Shown one piece after another: positions 1 through 58,766 of a DNA stretch of 64,000 nucleotides. This DNA is from Notolepis coatsorum. Taxonomy: Eukaryota; Chordata; Actinopteri; Aulopiformes; Paralepididae. The DNA is taken from the NCBI GenBank assembly GCA_963971535.1, contig OZ020588.1, positions 119,778,005-119,842,004 of the forward strand, written 5' to 3'. The first letter of the stretch is position 1. Each line of letters begins with the position of its first letter. The notes under the pieces were generated by a model. The model did no database searches and was not told where the DNA came from. It saw nothing but the letters and a program-made list of their open reading frames with translations. The position numbers and the translations under genes were made by a program.

Positions 1-2362
1 TTTATCGTTGCATTGTAGGATGTATTCTGTTGCCTCGTATCGGTGTTCCAGTGCACTTGTGAACTTACATTTGTGTTTTAATATGCAATATTGAAATATT
101 GTGGTGAGGCACAATACTGTTGCCATTGTTTATGAATTAATTCGCTTTTTTTTTTAATTATATATGGCTGCTTTTTTGTATATATTTATATTATATTTGG
201 ACGGTTTTTGTATACATTTGGCGAATTTTGAGTACTTATTCGACTGGAATCAATTCAATCTGGCAACACTGTGTTAGTCTACATTTCAATACAATAACGT
301 TTTGTAATTCCAAAGCTACACATGGGCCCAAGCGGGCGCCCATGCTCTGTGGACTAACAAACTAATTGTATATAGTATGGCATCAGCTGGGAGTGTTTGT
401 CAATCAGCTAGCAAGTTTGTTACTCGTTTCTGTTGAACTGCGTGGTTCCTAAGCCTGGCTGCATATGTCTATTTCGTAGTTGACTCGTTATATAGCGTCT
501 GTTTGACTTCCCGCATTGGCAACAACACAACCGAATGAATGATCCACGTTTGTGATGCTAGGCTAGCTAAAGTTAGCTTATTTGACAGGCCCCACAATGG
601 TGATAGAAATTGCAGTTGCGTACAAATACATCTTAACGCTAGCTATCTTGCTGCTTGAACATAATGGTGCTACAGTGCCTTCGTTGATTGAGAATGCAAG
701 CATTGATAACGTTAGGTACGAGGTATATGAAGAGCGAAGTCACCAACCTGCTCAACTTCATCCGCCATTTTTTTCGTATACGTTACAAGACCGGCACATC
801 CGGGTACTTTGCCTTTTTTTAAGAACATAGTTGCCAGTTTGTGCATTAAACCGTAAACCCACGTTTGTTTTCACGGCGAAAAAGATAATTGAATGGGCTT
901 TTGTTTTGTAGTGTTTTTGTAATTATTTCATTTAGGTCCCGTATAACATTTTGTATATTACAGGATCACTATAATTAGTGTAGTTATTATTATATTGTTG
1001 TCGACTTGTCAGAGATAGCATATCGGATGCCCATATCCTCTTTTGATTCATGGGAGTGACATTGTCTACTACTACTAGAATTAGTATTTGGATTGCACTC
1101 TTGGCAGGGTGATTATTATATTTATAGGGCCATTCAGTAACATGACAGTGCACTTTGGTCTTTGGTAAATGTAGTGCTGTGGAACATTCAGGCTGAGACA
1201 AATAATGTATTGGCTCAATGGCTGCTCTGTGAATTTTGGCTTCAAATAAAAAATGTAGACATGCGCCTTCTACTTACTATTTATAACAGCATGCACGTAC
1301 TCACTGACGTATTAACCGCATATCGTAAACTCAAAGCAAGCCATTTAGGGGGTGGGGAATCAGACCTGGCAACCTTCAGCTATTGGTTGTGTACCATTCC
1401 CTTCCTCGCTCTCTTTTCCAGATCTTTCCATCCCGTGTCCATCCTCCAGCAGACGTGCAAGACGCCCTGCGGCACTTACGGGTAGGTCCTATTTATACGC
1501 ACACACCGTTCTTCTAAAAATAACTTTTGACATTTTAATGCAATACACATGAATTGTCGGGTCATGCTAGTACAATAACGTTACGGTAGTTTTACTATAA
1601 ATATGTTGTACATTTATAACAGTTAGTGTCGATAACTATACCCGCTTTGAATGATGGACTGCCAGTTATTGCAAGTGTACAGTAAGTACACTTCGTTCAA
1701 CATTAGCTAGTAGCGACACAGCGGCTATCACTACACACAGGCCGTATGGAATAATAATGTGGTTTGCTTATCATTTCCACTGGTCAGTTAGTCAAAGGTA
1801 TATGCATTTCTGCCTTTAGTTTTGATTTAACTTAACCTTCTCTAACGTTAAATGTATTGATAGCGGTGGCGTTGGTATAGGACCAGGTTCTTCTTTGACA
1901 CTTGCCCTGCCCTTGAATGCGGAGCAAGCTGCTGCTGCCACGTTTCTCATTCTCTGCATAGGCCATAACTACCACTTTAATTATAGAAGAAACATGGATA
2001 ACCTGTCTCAGTTGAATGACACCGTGACCGTAGTGATAATACAATCACGTTGACGTCCTGATAACATTATTCAGGGGGTAAGTTAACTTGTGACCAATTT
2101 AATAAAAAAGGATATCTGCCCAATTAGTAGGCTCTCATATGCATTGGAATTGCGAAGTACTGTAGCATTTAGTGCACACACGTCTCTATTTCTGTGTCTT
2201 GCCACCATAGAAACATCAGTCACCTCTTCTCCCATTCCAGTCCTAGTAATCCATACTATGGCTGGTGAGGAACTGAGGAGGGATAGCAGAGCAGGGGTAT
2301 TACCCATTCCACCCGAAGCTCATACCATAGCTCTGTGGTGGAAGAGAACCTTGCCACAAGCT

Positions 2363-2395
<33 letters not shown>

Positions 2396-2641
2396 TGTAG
2401 TATGTTAGTCTACCCATAATTATCCAAAAATAAACATGTACATTTGGATGTAATAATGATTCATATTTTGGCATTGGATGTAATAATGATTCATATTTTG
2501 GCATTATATGACCATAACACATGTATGTGTGTTATTTCCTAATATTGTTTTTAATTATGTTGTCTTGTCTCTTTTTGCTCCATCTTTCTCTCTCCAACTT
2601 TGCTCTCTTACAGGACCTCAGTGTGTACAGGTTGGAATTAT
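1..2641. other. Region 3' of cand2, no gene recognised
   Basis: No open frame here resembles a protein I recognise. A GT microsatellite occupies about 2368-2394 and a 30-bp unit is repeated twice at about 2446-2507. Short stretches bounded by splice-like sites (for example 1423-1484, plus strand) cannot be tied to a known gene. Confidence 0.5.
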
Positions 2642-4895
2642 AAAGATTAGAAAGCTGCAGGCTGGAATGGTCGTATCTGTGGGCAGTGCTAGAAAGGATG
2701 GGGTTAGGAAAAGGATTCATCGATATGATTAAAGTATTATACAAAGACCCATCGGCCATGATTATAACAGGCACAATCATCTCTGAAATATTTCCGGTAT
2801 CACGCTCTGCCAGACAGGGTTGTCCTCTTAGTCCCGGTCTGTTCAATCTATCATTAGAGCCGTTAGCACAATATATAAGACAATCCCAATCCATAGAACC
2901 TATCGTAATCAAGGGCACACAACAAAAAATTTGTTTATATGCGGACGATGTAATATTGTTCATGAAAAACCCCAACACCACATTGCCTCATCTGCTCAAG
3001 TTGATTGAGGACTTTGGTGATTTATCGGGATTTAAGATAAATTGGCCGAAGTCGGCTTTCCTTCCACTTAACACCCCTGCAAAAAAAGATACAACCCTCC
3101 CAGGACAGATACCGATGGTAAAACATTTCAGATGCTTGGGAGTGGAAATATTCCCTACCATAAGACAAACGGTGAATCACAACTACACAAAAATCCAAAA
3201 CAAAATCAAAGACGACCTTGATAGATGGGCAAAACTTAAGAACACAGTACAAGCACGGATATCAATAGTTAAGATGGATGTACTACCTAAAATCAACTTC
3301 TTCTGTTCAATGCTACCGTTACCCCCTCCAGAGGGTTACTGGAAAAGATTACACTCCTCCACATACAAATTTATTTGGAATAACAAACCACCACGTATAA
3401 AAAGATCCACCGCACAGAGAAATAAAGCAGATGGTGGCATGGCATTTCCAGATTTTTTCCTATATTTTAAGGCGTACTCATTAAGTCCATTGACAACATG
3501 GTTTGACTCCCAAGCATTAGCATCTTGGAGAAAAATAGAAGAAAACATAGTAGCCCCACATAGACTGAAGGACATAGCATACACTAAACTACCAATCAAG
3601 CACTGTGAACGAAAATTTGGCCCCATAATTACTCATGCGATCCGGATATGGCGTGAATCACAAAAAAAAAATCCTAACCCACAAGAATGGCACAATCATA
3701 CTCCCTTATTCAATAACAATGCTCTCTTAATTGGAAAACAACCTATAATATTCCCTATATGGGAAGAGCAAGGCATACACTCATTAGGGGATATTTTTAA
3801 CAAACAGGGTTTTTGTAGTGATAAAGAAATACGCAAAAAATTTAATCTCACCAAGTCCACATGGCTTTTTCACAAACAGTTAGAGCTATGTTTGAAGTCT
3901 CACGGTGTTCCATTAGACAGACCAATTGAACACCACAGATACCACAAATTCTTCTACTCAAGAGAGACATCGAGAGGTTTTGTTTCAGAATTTTATCATC
4001 AATTACTAACGTCCTCGTATGAAACCCTCCAACTTGACTCTGTCTGGAGGAGGGATATACCAGACCTGGAAAATGACTTTGATTGGCAAGGAGCCTGGGC
4101 AAATGTCCGACTTACATCAAGGAACCCGGATCATCAACAAATCAATCTTAACTATATTCACAGGACATACTTGACTCCTATAAGACTGTGCCGAATGGGG
4201 CTCAAACAAGATTCCAAATGCACCCAATGTACAAATGGGGACGAAGGGACATTTATGCACATGTATTGGGACTGCTCACCAGTTAAGGCATTCTGGAAAG
4301 ATGTGACCCAACAAATATCAAAACTCGTATCTTGGAATATACCTGTACACCCCTCGGTATTGCTGTTGAATGATGTTTTTGAGTTTGCAGTGAATCCACA
4401 GCTAAAGAGATTGGTTTTATCGGGTATCACAGTAGCCAAAAAGCTGATCGCATCACGCTGGTTTCAACCGGAAAAAATGTGCCGTAAAGTTTGGTTTCTT
4501 ACATATCTCGATGTAATTTACCATGAAATATCTACAGCAAGAATTCTGGGTCTCAATGAATCCAAAATGTCAATGTGGTTAGAAGTGGTGGAGAGAATAA
4601 AAGCTACCTTATAATGGTAGTGTCTGGTTAGGTGCGAGGGATAGTGGAGGTACTTCTCAAGGTGGGGTCCGGGAGGGGGGGGTTCGAGCTGAGCATATGT
4701 ATGTAGGGTTTTTTTTTAGATAACAGGTATTATGGGTATATCTTATATAAAACAACTAACCAAAAGGTGATCCCATTGGATGTGCCCTGACAATTAATGC
4801 TTGTATATCTTATCGTGTGTTGTCATGTTTGTTTATATGTTTGTTTAAAAAAGAATAAAAAAATAAAATACAAAAAAAAAAAGATTAGAAAGCTG
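2642..4895 (+). mobile_element. 5'-truncated L1-clade LINE with 16-bp target duplication
   Basis: The insert runs from about 2658 to 4879 and is flanked by a perfect 16-bp duplication, AAAGATTAGAAAGCTG, at 2642-2657 and 4880-4895. It contains the 3' part of ORF2, a roughly 240-bp 3' UTR and an A-rich tail at about 4850-4880. Long perfect duplications plus a poly(A) tail are the standard outcome of L1 target-primed reverse transcription. The element lies 3' of cand2 on the opposite strand. The perfect duplication and undamaged frame suggest a fairly recent insertion. Confidence 0.92.
2665..4614 (+). pseudogene. L1-type ORF2 C-terminal fragment (reverse transcriptase to C-terminus)
   Basis: The frame is open for about 650 codons and starts inside the reverse transcriptase domain (EWSYLWAVLERMG), so no genuine start codon exists: the endonuclease and the N-terminal part of the RT were lost at insertion. 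The RT catalytic YADD box is at 2938-2949, preceded by SARQGCPLSPGLFNL. The C-terminal region keeps a cysteine/histidine motif (CTQC ... HMYWDC), as in L1-clade ORF2. The frame ends in TAA at 4612-4614. It reads without a stop but, lacking the endonuclease, is a dead copy. The L1 clade call rests on motif style; a Tx1-type relative is possible. Confidence 0.88.
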
Positions 4896-6645
4896 GTCAT
4901 TGAGATGAGTGACCTCACTTATCTTTGTTTAAGAAATACAACAGAAATGGTTAATTACTCATCTAGGCTACATCAATGTACTCCTACAATTGTCTTACTT
5001 ATAACTACCTTCATTATACCACTATATCCAATCTATAGTCTATCCATATAACACTGTATGATAGCAATGTACAATAACACTGTACACATTGTATATACAT
5101 ATCTGTATATATATATCCATACCTACTCATACACATACTCATATTAGTTCAAACATTGGCTAGTATGGTTTATTACCATAGTGTTCATACTAGTACCACT
5201 GTATATAACACTGTACATACATCAATCAATCAAATCCTTTATTTAACCAGATAAGCATCATTGAGATTAAAATCTCTTTTTCAAGAGCGATCTGGCCAAG
5301 CATACATTAGCTTAGCATATAAATGTAATCTAATTGATACATTCTAAACTATTTAATATGTAGGCTATATTTTTTTTATAATTTAGTGTGCTCAAGTTAT
5401 ATATAAAGGCATAGTTTTATTGGTATTGTATTATATAGCCTGTAATATGTGTGTGTGCATGCGTGCTCTGCTAGCATATGTACATGGTAAATTGTAATAC
5501 CTTGGAACATGAAATAGTTTTGATATGATGTATGTTAGAACAACCACGTTGGCTTGAATAATCTATGTTCCTTGATTTTATTTTATTCCTTAATTTATTT
5601 GTATTCTCTCTCAAATAATTGTGGACCTGTATGTTTTAATGATTGTAATATATGGACTCTTGGAAGACTAGCCTTTGAGTTAAGAAGAGACCCACATAGC
5701 TAAACAAACAAAACAAGTTAAGCTAAACAATGCTAAGCTGTTCATTGCATCTCTTGTTGACACAAAATGTAGTCTGTGCTGCTGCTTGTTTTGTAATGCG
5801 AAAATTACATTAAATAATAAACTCACTGAAGACCACTGGCTTTGAATGTTTATTTGACATTTGTATCATTGCAAAAAGGCATAACAGTGAGAAGAATTTC
5901 TGTGCATCATGTAGACCTGTACTGTAGGCTACTGTGTGGAAGTCATCTGTGATGTGTCTATAATAAATAAAAAAAAAAAATCACCTCAATTTCTAGCAGG
6001 GTGATATTGTATGGGGTTAAAGGTATTGCTCCCCATCTTCGTTCTAATGAGTTAAAATAAAAAATGCATGGGTGTCGAGAGGAAACTGACCACGTTTTTA
6101 TTTCAATTTGTCAAGTGAGATTTTTTATGGACACTACAACACGAGGACAATAAAACCCCAGTTCTACAACCTGGAGACAGTAGACTTCACACTTGGGCTG
6201 AATCGCAATGAATTCTCCCCCCAAATTTTTTATGTTTAAACCGAATATACCTTGAAACTGTGCTTCTGGTATATGGATGAAAATGTGGGCTGAGGTAGTG
6301 TGAATCTACCCAAGTGGGGGAGATCTGAGAACAAAAAAATATCTGTATTTGACAATCATTAGGTCGGTTAAACAAACGAGCAATCAGGCAAACAATGTAT
6401 GTGGGTTACATTGATTTGTGCCACTTTGAAGTTAAATGAACAAATTAATTAAACCAACCGATAACAACAAATGCTTAGGACAGATGCAAAATAGCTGCCA
6501 CAAAATTACTACTGCTGTTGAGACATCCATGGAAAGAAGGGTTCAGTCAAGGATCTCTTCCATGGCAGGTCCAGGACTACTAGGCTTAATCCCCTAGATT
6601 GTATTTCATAGATTTTAGCAGACACTATCATCAGTGTAAACCACA
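4896..6645. other. Intergenic, dispersed repeat fragments
   Basis: 4967-5230 is a dispersed repeat that recurs at 22072-22310 and 22840-23160 (shared TGATAGCAATGTACAATA-type blocks and TATATATATCC). 5222-5300 carries the TTTATTTAACCAG... motif common in fish repeats. No coding signal is seen. Confidence 0.5.
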
Positions 6646-7088
6646 TTAACCCTCGAGTCAACCTTTAAAAAACCCACTACCTGTCTCCCTATAGTGACCG
6701 AAACTGCGATCTCAGTAAAACATACCTTTTTCCAATTTTCTTTCATGAATATCATTATTAACTTCAGTCCTCACCATACATATTGAATATTTATTCATTT
6801 TCATGATTTTAACCATTTCTTAAATTACGGTTGGGGTTAGGGTTACCCTAACCCTAACCTGTCCAGTTCTGCGACTAGGGTGAAAGATATGACACTTGTT
6901 GTTCATGCGCTTAATAGTGATTGTTTTAAAAAAACAAACATGGATTATTGTAATGTGAGTCCAAGATGTGATACTGAGCTACTTTTTTGGCATATACATA
7001 AAATCTAGCCAACGCTATCCACAAACACACGTGAAGAAAACCCTAACCCATTTGACCAGTTCTGCGACTAAGGTGCCTCGAGGGTTAA
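6646..7088. mobile_element. Small TTAA-type (piggyBac-like) non-autonomous transposon
   Basis: The 12-bp ends TTAACCCTCGAG (6646-6657) and CTCGAGGGTTAA (7077-7088) are exact inverted repeats. TTAA is the presumed target duplication and CCCTCGAG the terminal inverted repeat. Internally the phrase CCAGTTCTGCGACTA occurs twice (about 6865 and 7056), resembling subterminal repeats. No coding capacity. TTAA targeting plus a CCC start is typical of piggyBac-type elements; assignment is by structure only. Confidence 0.72.
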
Positions 7089-7412
7089 GCAGAGTAAAAC
7101 TAAAATGTGCTTTATTAGTGTGTAGTTTTCCCGGTGCTAGGTTTTCCTAAAGCATCTTTGTGTCAGTAATAAGTATGAGACAGTTAAGGTTGTAGGGTTC
7201 AATTACATTCAAATGTTTTTTGAATGTGTTTCAAATAACTGAGTGAAAAAGTGATGGACGCATCATTTAGCTAATCTGACAGTTCACAATAGTTTTCATG
7301 ATGATGTGGACTTCCTGACAACTCCAGAAAGAGCCCTGGTTGGTCCCGTCTTAGAACCACTCATTTAGCTAATGTCCATTCTTTCTCCTGTCCTTATCTT
7401 TTATCTGAAATC
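7089..7412. other. Spacer 3' of cand2
   Basis: No feature recognised; ordinary AT-rich sequence. Confidence 0.5.
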
Positions 7413-7418
7413 TTTATT
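7413..7418 (-). promoter_or_regulatory. Possible cand2 poly(A) signal
   Basis: TTTATT on the plus strand reads AATAAA on the minus strand, about 100 bp downstream of the cand2 stop codon. It is the nearest canonical signal; cleavage position unknown. Confidence 0.45.
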
Positions 7419-7515
7419 GTATCAACATCGAATCATAACTACTGTTTTGAAATGTTTGCTGTCTGTATTGTGCATCACCACTAATTGCCTCTTTTTAGAC
7501 TAAGTATTTATAAGT

Positions 7516-53453
<45,938 letters not shown>

Positions 53454-53644
53454 CTGCCAATATAAATATAATACCACTGACATGACATAGAACATTGGAG
53501 ATTGACCACTATGTGTAGGCCTATCTAGAGGCACCACTGTGTGTGTGATACAGCACAGGACCAGTGTTTGGAAAGACCATGGGGAAGATAGGTCTTTACC
53601 TGAGGATGGGGGGGGGGGCTCTACGATGACAGTCTACTCTAGAG

Positions 53645-55260
53645 CAGGGGTCACCAAAAATTTTTAAACTGAGAGAGCTACTTCAAGGGTACTGAGCTGT
53701 AAGTACGAAGGGCTACTTGTATGGTAACGGTCGCCATGGTGACGGTCACTATGGTAACGGTCGCTATGGTAACGGTCGCTGTTGTCATATTTTTTTCTTT
53801 TATATATTTTTCCCATTTTACATGTTATTTATTTAGTAATTTCTTTGGTATTTTTTCTATACAAAATAATTATAATAATAAAACTAAATGTTTTTTTAAA
53901 TGACATGTAAAAAATATATATATATATTTAAATGGTCGCTACGGTAACAGTTGCCATGGTGACGGTCGCTATGGTCACTGTTGCCATGGTGACGGTTACC
54001 ATAGCGACCGTCGCCATAGTGACCATCACCATGTTTCAAGTTTCAAGTTTCTTTATTAGTTGACATGCAAAGATACAGAATACCTTCACATGGAATGCTT
54101 TTTTCTGTTATGCTCCTATGAGGATCATAGGACGCTTGGATCATACACATACAGCTCATTACAGTAATATTCCACAATTATTACATTTTAGATAGTAATA
54201 ATGGTACAGAGCCTTGAGACAAACATATGCATATTCACCACCGCAAACAGACTGGCAGCCGTCATAGGCAGCGCCATTTACGGAAGGAGGGGGGAGTGGG
54301 TTGGGGTTGTTACAGGGCTGTAGGGGGGGGGGGGGGGGTGGGAGGGGGGGGGGAGGTGGGGGGGAGTGCACAAGCCAAGTCCTGGGTGGGGGAGGTCTCC
54401 CTCACACGAGGCAGCCGTCAGTGCAGCGCCAATGCAGAGGAAGGGGGGGGGGGGGGGACTAGGGATTGGGGTTGTGGGACGCCGCTCGCCACTCTTATCT
54501 CCCAGAGAGCCTTCGACTCCAGAGCTCTCGGTTCGACCTTGGTCCAAGAATTTGTTTTGGCTGACTGACTGGCACAATTTATCCCAGCCACGTCCCTTTA
54601 AATTTGATTTGAATAGAGTGGAATATAACTCTATTGATTTGAGTGGAGTGAGTTTTAACAACTCCGTCCAAATGACTGAATGCATTATTAGTCCAAGTGT
54701 CCAAGTGTCTTATCAGTTCATTTTGGTAGATCCTGTGCGCGGTAAACAGATCCAAAATCTTCTTATTGCAGTCCAAAAGCTTCGATAATCCAAATAATAC
54801 CACGTCTTCAAGTTTGTAGCCCAATTATGATGTCCCAATAGGCAGAGAGGGCTAGCCTTATTCTGCTTCTTGAAGAAAATATGCAATCCACTGATTAGAT
54901 CCATTTAGAGTTGATTTGAGTATAGTCCGGCCACCGGCACGAAGCAGGGCATAGCAGCGTCAGGCTCCATGGTGCAGTAGAGGCGGCGGTAGGAACGGCC
55001 TTGAAGGCCTTGGGAGAGAGGAAAGAAATGCGACTTGTCTCTGCAAGAGGTGACCATCACCATGGTGACCGTTGCTATGGTAACGGTCGCTATGGTCACT
55101 CTTGTAATTTCTTTTCATATATTTTCCCCATTTTACATGTTATTTATTTTGTAATTGTTTTGATATTTTTTTGATGAAAATAAATTATAATAAAACAAAA
55201 TGTTTTTTTTAATTACATGTAAAAAAATATATATATATATTTTCATTTAATTTAATTTTT
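53645..55260. mobile_element. hAT-like sequence with palindromic tetranucleotide-like repeats
   Basis: Begins CAGGGGTCACCAAAAATTTT, a hAT/Charlie-style end, followed by ATGGTAACGGTCGC-type repeats (53715-53780, 53935-54033, 55050-55110). A segment of about 140 bp (53790-53930) is duplicated at 55100-55250. No matching right end was found; a retroposon (54034-55049) interrupts it. Confidence 0.5.
54019..55064 (-). mobile_element. Retroposon with (TTGAAAC)n-type tail
   Basis: 54034-55049 (1,016 bp) with an exact 15-bp duplication GTGACCATCACCATG (54019-54033, 55050-55064). The minus-strand 3' end is AATAAAGAAACTTGAAACTT. The body (54120-55030) matches 57529-58420. No coherent coding frame. Poly-G tracts lie at 54320-54460. 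Confidence 0.82.
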
Positions 55261-55264
55261 ATTT

Positions 55265-56845
55265 ATTCGTACATGGAATTGTTACAGTCCAACAGTACAC
55301 AGTTCACTTAATATGTTTGTTGAATGCCGACGGGTTGTCTCTTATCTATCTCAGATCACCTACTCGAGATAGAACCCTGTGGCCGCCCGATATCCCCCAG
55401 CGAGGTGCTAAACTTGCTAAGTTCTCGGGTCAATTACTATTCCTAATCACGCTTACTTCATAGTAACTAGTTAGTTATATCCAGTTGATATGAAATATAA
55501 GCATAGAAGAGTTGTTAACCTCTTCTTTGTTTGTAATAAACCGAATGTATGTCTGGGAGAACTCTTTTGCCTATAATAATAGTAATTATATTATCACCAT
55601 CACCATCACCACCACTATCATCATTTTTTAGGAAAGGCCTGTAATGCTAATCATTTGTAAGCCTGATGATATTACTAATGCCAATAGTGTAATATTAGCG
55701 CAATAACACTTAATAATCATTTGCAAGCCCCAGTACCTCTTATCAATTCGACAGGTCCATCAATCCGTGGCCCGATCGTCCGGCCCTGCAGTGGCTAGAC
55801 TCTCAGTTTCCCACAAATCCAATGGAGCCCGTCGAACACAGAGATACCGGCCCCCGCAAACAACAAACAGTGCCATATATATATATATATATATATAATA
55901 TCCTTTATATAACTTTAGCTGAAAAGCAGTAACCAGCAATTGATTCAATCTGCATGGCTTCCAGAATATAGCTATACCGAGTTACCTCAGATGAGAGCAG
56001 GGCGAGGCCAGCGTCGTGGCACATTGTGATAGAAAGCAGTCCACGAATTCAATAAGTATTTTCAACAAAGTTGTTTTAATTAGAAAAAGTAAGTTACAAA
56101 GATTCTGTCTTGAAAATTTCCAATCCAGTAAAAATAAGTATAAAACAAAACATCTCTCATAGCATATCAAAAACTCTCTTTGTCGCTATCATTTAAAAGA
56201 TTTAGCTAAGAGCTTAGCATAGCTCTTCAAAATCTAAAGAGTATTCTTCCTAGGGAGGTTTACTCAAAAATTGCCAGGCCATGCCCCATACACCGCTCGA
56301 CATTGCCTGGCTCTATAAAAACTCTTCAAAGTGGAAAAGTCTACAATCAAAATCTAATGCGGATCAGGCGAGCTCGGCTTTATATACAAGTTCTGTATCA
56401 TATCAAGACCTCTTCTATTGGTCTAAATACAGTGATGTCATTTCTACCATCCAATCAACACATAACACACTCAGTAAGGATGAACTCCTCCCTTTCTAGT
56501 CGTTACATTTACTGGAGAAGTAACAGATTACTTTCTTTTGGGAAAAACCCCATTACGTCACTAAACATTTATGCATGTCTGCAATGATCCAAATTCTACA
56601 GAAAGCAGATATAGCATATATATACATGTACAATTCAATACTCATATACTTAAACACTGATTGATATGCCCACACATCATATATGTATTTTGTAGTTTAA
56701 AGTGTATAATAGCTCTCTGCCTCATAACTGCAAGGGTTAACTCTGCAGGCAGTGATTCTCCCACCTTCAAGGTCAGGCCACATTCCTGGCGTCACAGAAC
56801 AGTAAGAGAAGGGGCCTCTTCTCTTTCCCTTCTCCATGACGCCGA
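55265..56845. other. cand2 intron, nothing recognised
   Basis: AT-rich unique-looking sequence with a short (CACCAT)n tract near 55600 and a (TA)n run near 55875. No exon, RNA gene or mobile-element end is evident. Confidence 0.5.
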
Positions 56846-56857
56846 CACACACCACTG

Positions 56858-57364
56858 ATGATTAACGGGGCTACCGTGGACAGGGTGAGCAGCTTTAAGT
56901 ACCTGGGGGTCCACATCTCAGAGGATCTGACATGGTCAACACACATAGACACAGTAGTAAAGAAGGCGAAACAGCGCCTCTACCACCTGAGACAGTTAAG
57001 TAAGTTCAGAGTATCGGGGAAGATACTCCAGTCCTTCTACTCAGGAGCTGTAGAGAGCATCTTGACCGGAAACATCACTGCCTGGTATGGAAACAGCACG
57101 GCACAAGACAAGAAGGCCCTACAGAGAGTGGTGCGCTCAGCCGAGCGTACCACGGGTATTGCACTACCTCCCCTGCAGGTTCTATACAACAAGAGGTGCA
57201 AATCCAGAGCCTGCAGGATAATGAAAGACCCTCACCACCCCAATAACAGCCTGTTCCAGCTGCTGAGGTCAGGCAGACGCCTGCGAACCCCAGCTACTAG
57301 GACAGAGCGGCTTAGGCTCAGCTTCTTCCCCCAGGCCATCAGAGCCCTGAACAATGAACATTGA
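56858..57364 (+). pseudogene. L2 LINE ORF2, last 168 residues
   Basis: [20 protein letters not shown] to RALNNEH, nearly identical to the end of the frame at 38128-39342. Lacks all catalytic residues of the RT. Confidence 0.9.
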
Positions 57365-57441
57365 GTGCCACAGAACACTGAACTATCCACACACAAGCAC
57401 ACATGAACACACACACGACACGCACGCTGTGCACGCTCACA

Positions 57442-58433
57442 CACTATCAATCAATCAATCAATCAATCAAATTTATTTATATAGCACATTTAAACATGAC
57501 ACTTGTCAACCAAAGTGCTTCACAAAGGATGCTTGGTTCATACACATACAGCTCATTATAGTAATATTCCACAATTATTACATTGATAGTAATAATGGCA
57601 CACAGTCATAAATTCACCAACATGCGCATTTGTTATACATGCAGGACTCTTTGAGACAGACGTATGCGTATTACCGCTGCCATGTTTGGCGCAGAGCACC
57701 CGGGGGGGGGGGCTGGGGGGTGGGGGTTGACGAGACAGCCTTGGCTCCCCCCTCCAGCACGCATACGAGTTAGCTGCCATACAGGCGCTGGGCCATACAC
57801 GTAGGAGGGGGGGTGGGGGGAGGGGGCTGGGGGTGGGGGGGCCACATGCCACTCTTATCTCCAAGAGAGCCTTCGACTCCAGCAGCTCAAAGTTCGACCT
57901 TGGAGTCGTCCAGGAATTTGTTTTGGCTGACTGACTGGCAACATTTCCCCAGTCACGTCGATTTAAATTTGATTTTGAGTAGAGTGAATTATAACTCTAT
58001 TGGTTTGAGTGGAGTGAGTTTTAACAACTCCGTCCAAATGACTGAATGCATTAATTTGTCCAAGTGTCTTAATCAGTTCATTTTGGTACGTCCTGTGCGC
58101 GGTAAACAGATCCAAAATCTTCTTATTGCAATCCCAAAAGCTTCGATAATCCAAATGTCCACGACTTCAAGTTGGTAGCCTGATTGAAATGTCGCAGAGG
58201 CAGAGAGGGTTAGCCATATTCTGCTTCCTTGACGAAAATATGCAATCCACTGATTAGATCCATTTCGAGTTGATTTGAGTATAGTCCGACAACCGGCACA
58301 AGGCACAGAGCACAGCAGCGTCAGGCTCCATGGAGGCAGTAGAGGCGGCGGTAGGAATGGCCTTGAGGAGCCTGGGGAGAGGAGAGAAATGCGACTGTCT
58401 CTGGGAAGGCTGGGAACATTCTGAGCCACACTA
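57442..58433 (-). mobile_element. Retroposon with (TTGA)n tail, nested in L2
   Basis: 57449-58426 (978 bp) with duplication CACACTA (57442-57448, 58427-58433). The 3' tail on the minus strand is TTTATATAAATTTGATTGAT and (TTGA)n. Its body matches the retroposon at 54034-55049, but the 3' ends differ. Confidence 0.8.
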
Positions 58434-58766
58434 GCAGCCACTTAACACTTTAACATGAGCGGGCACACACTCATGCCGCACACTTATGGCCAAAAGGAAA
58501 GGCCACTTTAAATTAGAATAACAGGAACAGTGTATTGCACTACCAAAGCTACCTAGCATGTCCTATATGCTCTGTAAATAACTATGTACAGATACCGAGA
58601 TGTCACACCATGTTACCTGTTACCTGTTTATTGCACAATGTTGTTTTTTTATTGGATTCTATTATATGTTGTAACACTGTATTGCACATCGTTGCGGGCA
58701 AGACCACCCGCATTTCATTGTATACTTGTATGCCGTGACAATTAAAACTCTTGACTTGACTTGACT

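Larger units (their letters stand above)
56846..58766 (+). mobile_element. 5'-truncated L2-clade LINE, second copy, split by a retroposon
   Basis: Coding part 56858-57364, 3' UTR 57365-57448, resumed at 58427 after an insertion and ending in ACTCTTGACTTGACTTGACT at about 58766. Closely related over its whole length to the L2 at 37755-39349, in the opposite orientation. Confidence 0.9.

Noticed and set aside
1423..1484. Possible plus-strand exon (FPSRVHPPADVQDALRHL)
   Set aside because: Has AG and GT neighbours, but no homology I recognise and no partner exons.
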